Positions 58,143 to 64,000 of a stretch of DNA of 64,000 bases are shown piece by piece. The translations under genes and the position numbers were made by a program. The stretch is from Ecdyonurus torrentis. Its lineage: Eukaryota; Arthropoda; Insecta; Ephemeroptera; Heptageniidae. The stretch spans positions 15,382,943-15,446,942 of the forward strand of contig OX439132.1 of assembly GCA_949318235.1 (NCBI GenBank), written 5' to 3'. Each line of letters starts with the position of its first letter. The first letter of the stretch is position 1. The notes beneath the pieces are model-generated. The model had not been told where the DNA came from. It saw only the letters and a program-made list of their open reading frames with translations, and ran no database searches.

Positions 58143-59174
58143 GCGCGCGATAAAATTATACCTCTTTCTTACAAATTTGAAATTTCAGCAATTTTATCCT
58201 TTCTAAGCTATTTTCTACCTATATACCATTCAAATATTTTCAGATAATTCAGTATATACTGTATGCCAATTAAAAATAAAATTTTAATTATGTATATGCA
58301 CGTCTTATTATCATCATTATCATAAGTTTTTAACATGACAATTATTCAATCCGAGTCCTTCATTTAATGTCATCTTTTGATTGCGAGTACGAAATCTGAA
58401 TACAAATGTATAGATCCTTAAAACACGTTCAAGGCTTGATTCAATTATATTAATCAAGTTAATATAGTAAAATCAGTATAAAATCTGATTATATATTTAT
58501 AAATCATGGGAAAACAAATTATCCAACCAAATATTTTAGATTAAAAGAATAGCATATTCCTCTTGTCTGAACACAATTGTTAAAATAAACCAATTGTATT
58601 ATTAATTAAGTAATTGCATACATTGGCTTCTTGTGCCAATCAGATTTCCAGGTTGGTTTTCTCAATTGGTTTCCAATTAAGTTTTTGTTGCAAGCAATAA
58701 AATTACATATACAGACAAATGCAAGATATAGCTATATAAAAATAATGTTTCATTCATATTTTTATTACTTCAAGGCAGCTAAAGTTTAAAAATATTTCTA
58801 TAGAAGAATTTGAATAAAAAAATTTATCATGGACAAAAATGAATACGATATAATAATGTTTGATCGATTTCAGCAAAATTCATCCACGTTAATAATTGTT
58901 TTATTAATTAATAATAATTATACTGCAAGCAACATAACAAAATATATTTATCAAGTATAATTATTTATGTAATTCTAAAAAAAAATAATAACAATAAAAA
59001 ATAGCAACACTGGAGCTAGATGATACAAATGTAGCATTATTATATATAATTTCTTGTATACGTTTATATGTAGGCCACATTAATTTTGATTGTTCTACTG
59101 CATGACTCGATATGAATCACTCTAGCACACATGCACACACATGCCAAAACACATATAAAATATTTAAAACAGCG

Positions 59175-59399
<225 letters not shown>

Positions 59400-59548
59400 G
59401 TAAATAAACTAAAATTTTAATAATATAATTGATGTTCAGATCAATATCCAATTAAGAAAAAATAGGTTCATTAGAAAACTTTGCGATTGTGATCAGTTGA
59501 CTCAGTCTGTTTATAATTTGCATGAAAATCAAACAGTTTTAAATATTG

Positions 59549-59941
59549 CAGAGGCGGCCCTAGCATGTTTTTGAATTTCAAATATAAAATTGTGACAAAA
59601 GTTTGGTCAATTTTGATTGGGTCCCAATGGGACCAAAATAAGAAAAAAGCAACGCCGTGTCTGTAATTAGCGTCCACCATATCTCACCAATACCCAAACA
59701 AAGTTTTGTTGAGAAATTTTATTTCCAAGTTGCACTTTTGGAGTGCAAAGTAAAAAATGGACCCATTTTTTCAGTTTAAGGGTCCTTTAAGGGCCTTTTA
59801 TTTCCAAATTTCTACAAAAAAAATATGTAAGCAATAAATTTGACTTTCTGACTATCATATCCTAAAACATCATAAAAATCGGCTGATAACTTTTGCTACA
59901 ATTTTAATTTGAAATTCAAAAACATGCTAGGGCCGCCCCTG
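59549..59941. mobile_element. 393-bp hAT MITE with perfect 8-bp TSD
   Basis: The ends CAGAGGCGGCCCTAGCATG and CATGCTAGGGCCGCCCCTG are inverted with one mismatch and continue as TTTTTGAATTTCAAAT. Flanking AAATATTG is present on both sides (59541-59548 and 59942-59949). CAGRGGCGG ends with an 8-bp duplication are diagnostic of the hAT superfamily. There is no coding content. Confidence 0.92.
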
Positions 59942-59949
59942 AAATATTG

Positions 59950-64000
<4,051 letters not shown>

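Overview
The window is AT-rich, intron-rich animal DNA. Coding density is low, introns are full of (TA)n, (CT)n and (AG)n microsatellites, and small foldback or MITE-like elements are abundant. The acyl-CoA desaturase with a GDGTHxxWGWGD C-terminus, Penelope-like elements and intron-dense housekeeping genes point to an arthropod, probably not an insect; that placement is inference.

Seven protein-coding genes can be read exon by exon. TXNDC15 (+, ~4.5-7.5 kb; 5' exon not found) is tail-to-tail with PSMC2/Rpt1 (-, 8.5-16.4 kb; nine exons, 434 aa). PSMC2 is head-to-head with NAA60 (+, 16.9-22.5 kb; six exons, 252 aa). PRPF40 (-, 27.0-31.7 kb; 15 exons, 817 aa) is head-to-head with SYF2 (+, 32.6-34.4 kb; five exons, 232 aa), so two spliceosome genes share one 0.9-kb promoter interval. 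Two acyl-CoA delta-9-type desaturases follow tail-to-tail: a divergent one (+, 37.3-41.2 kb) and a canonical one (-, 42.7-45.9 kb, with a possible first coding exon at 52.6 kb). From about 55.4 to 64 kb no gene is visible.

The most notable content is non-genic. (1) A repeat carries an apparently intact type I hammerhead ribozyme (9312-9356) downstream of CCAAT and TATA boxes. Its ACCGGU stem III is palindromic, the design known from Penelope-like elements (PLEs). Decayed copies lie at 20.0 kb and, as a tandem plus inverted array, at 25.4-26.2 kb. (2) A PLE fragment encoding a GIY-YIG endonuclease (minus strand, 18784-19755) ends in the same terminal sequence as the hammerhead repeat. It is flanked by a 14-bp target duplication inside a hAT-like element (8-bp TSD), which sits inside a hammerhead repeat, inside a NAA60 intron. 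(3) The last NAA60 intron has AT-AC ends with U12-type donor and branch-site sequences; splicing there restores a reading frame that otherwise stops early. (4) A 298-bp almost perfect palindrome and many MITE families, several present in two or three copies, fill introns and intergenic DNA.

No tRNA, CRISPR array or prokaryotic feature was seen.
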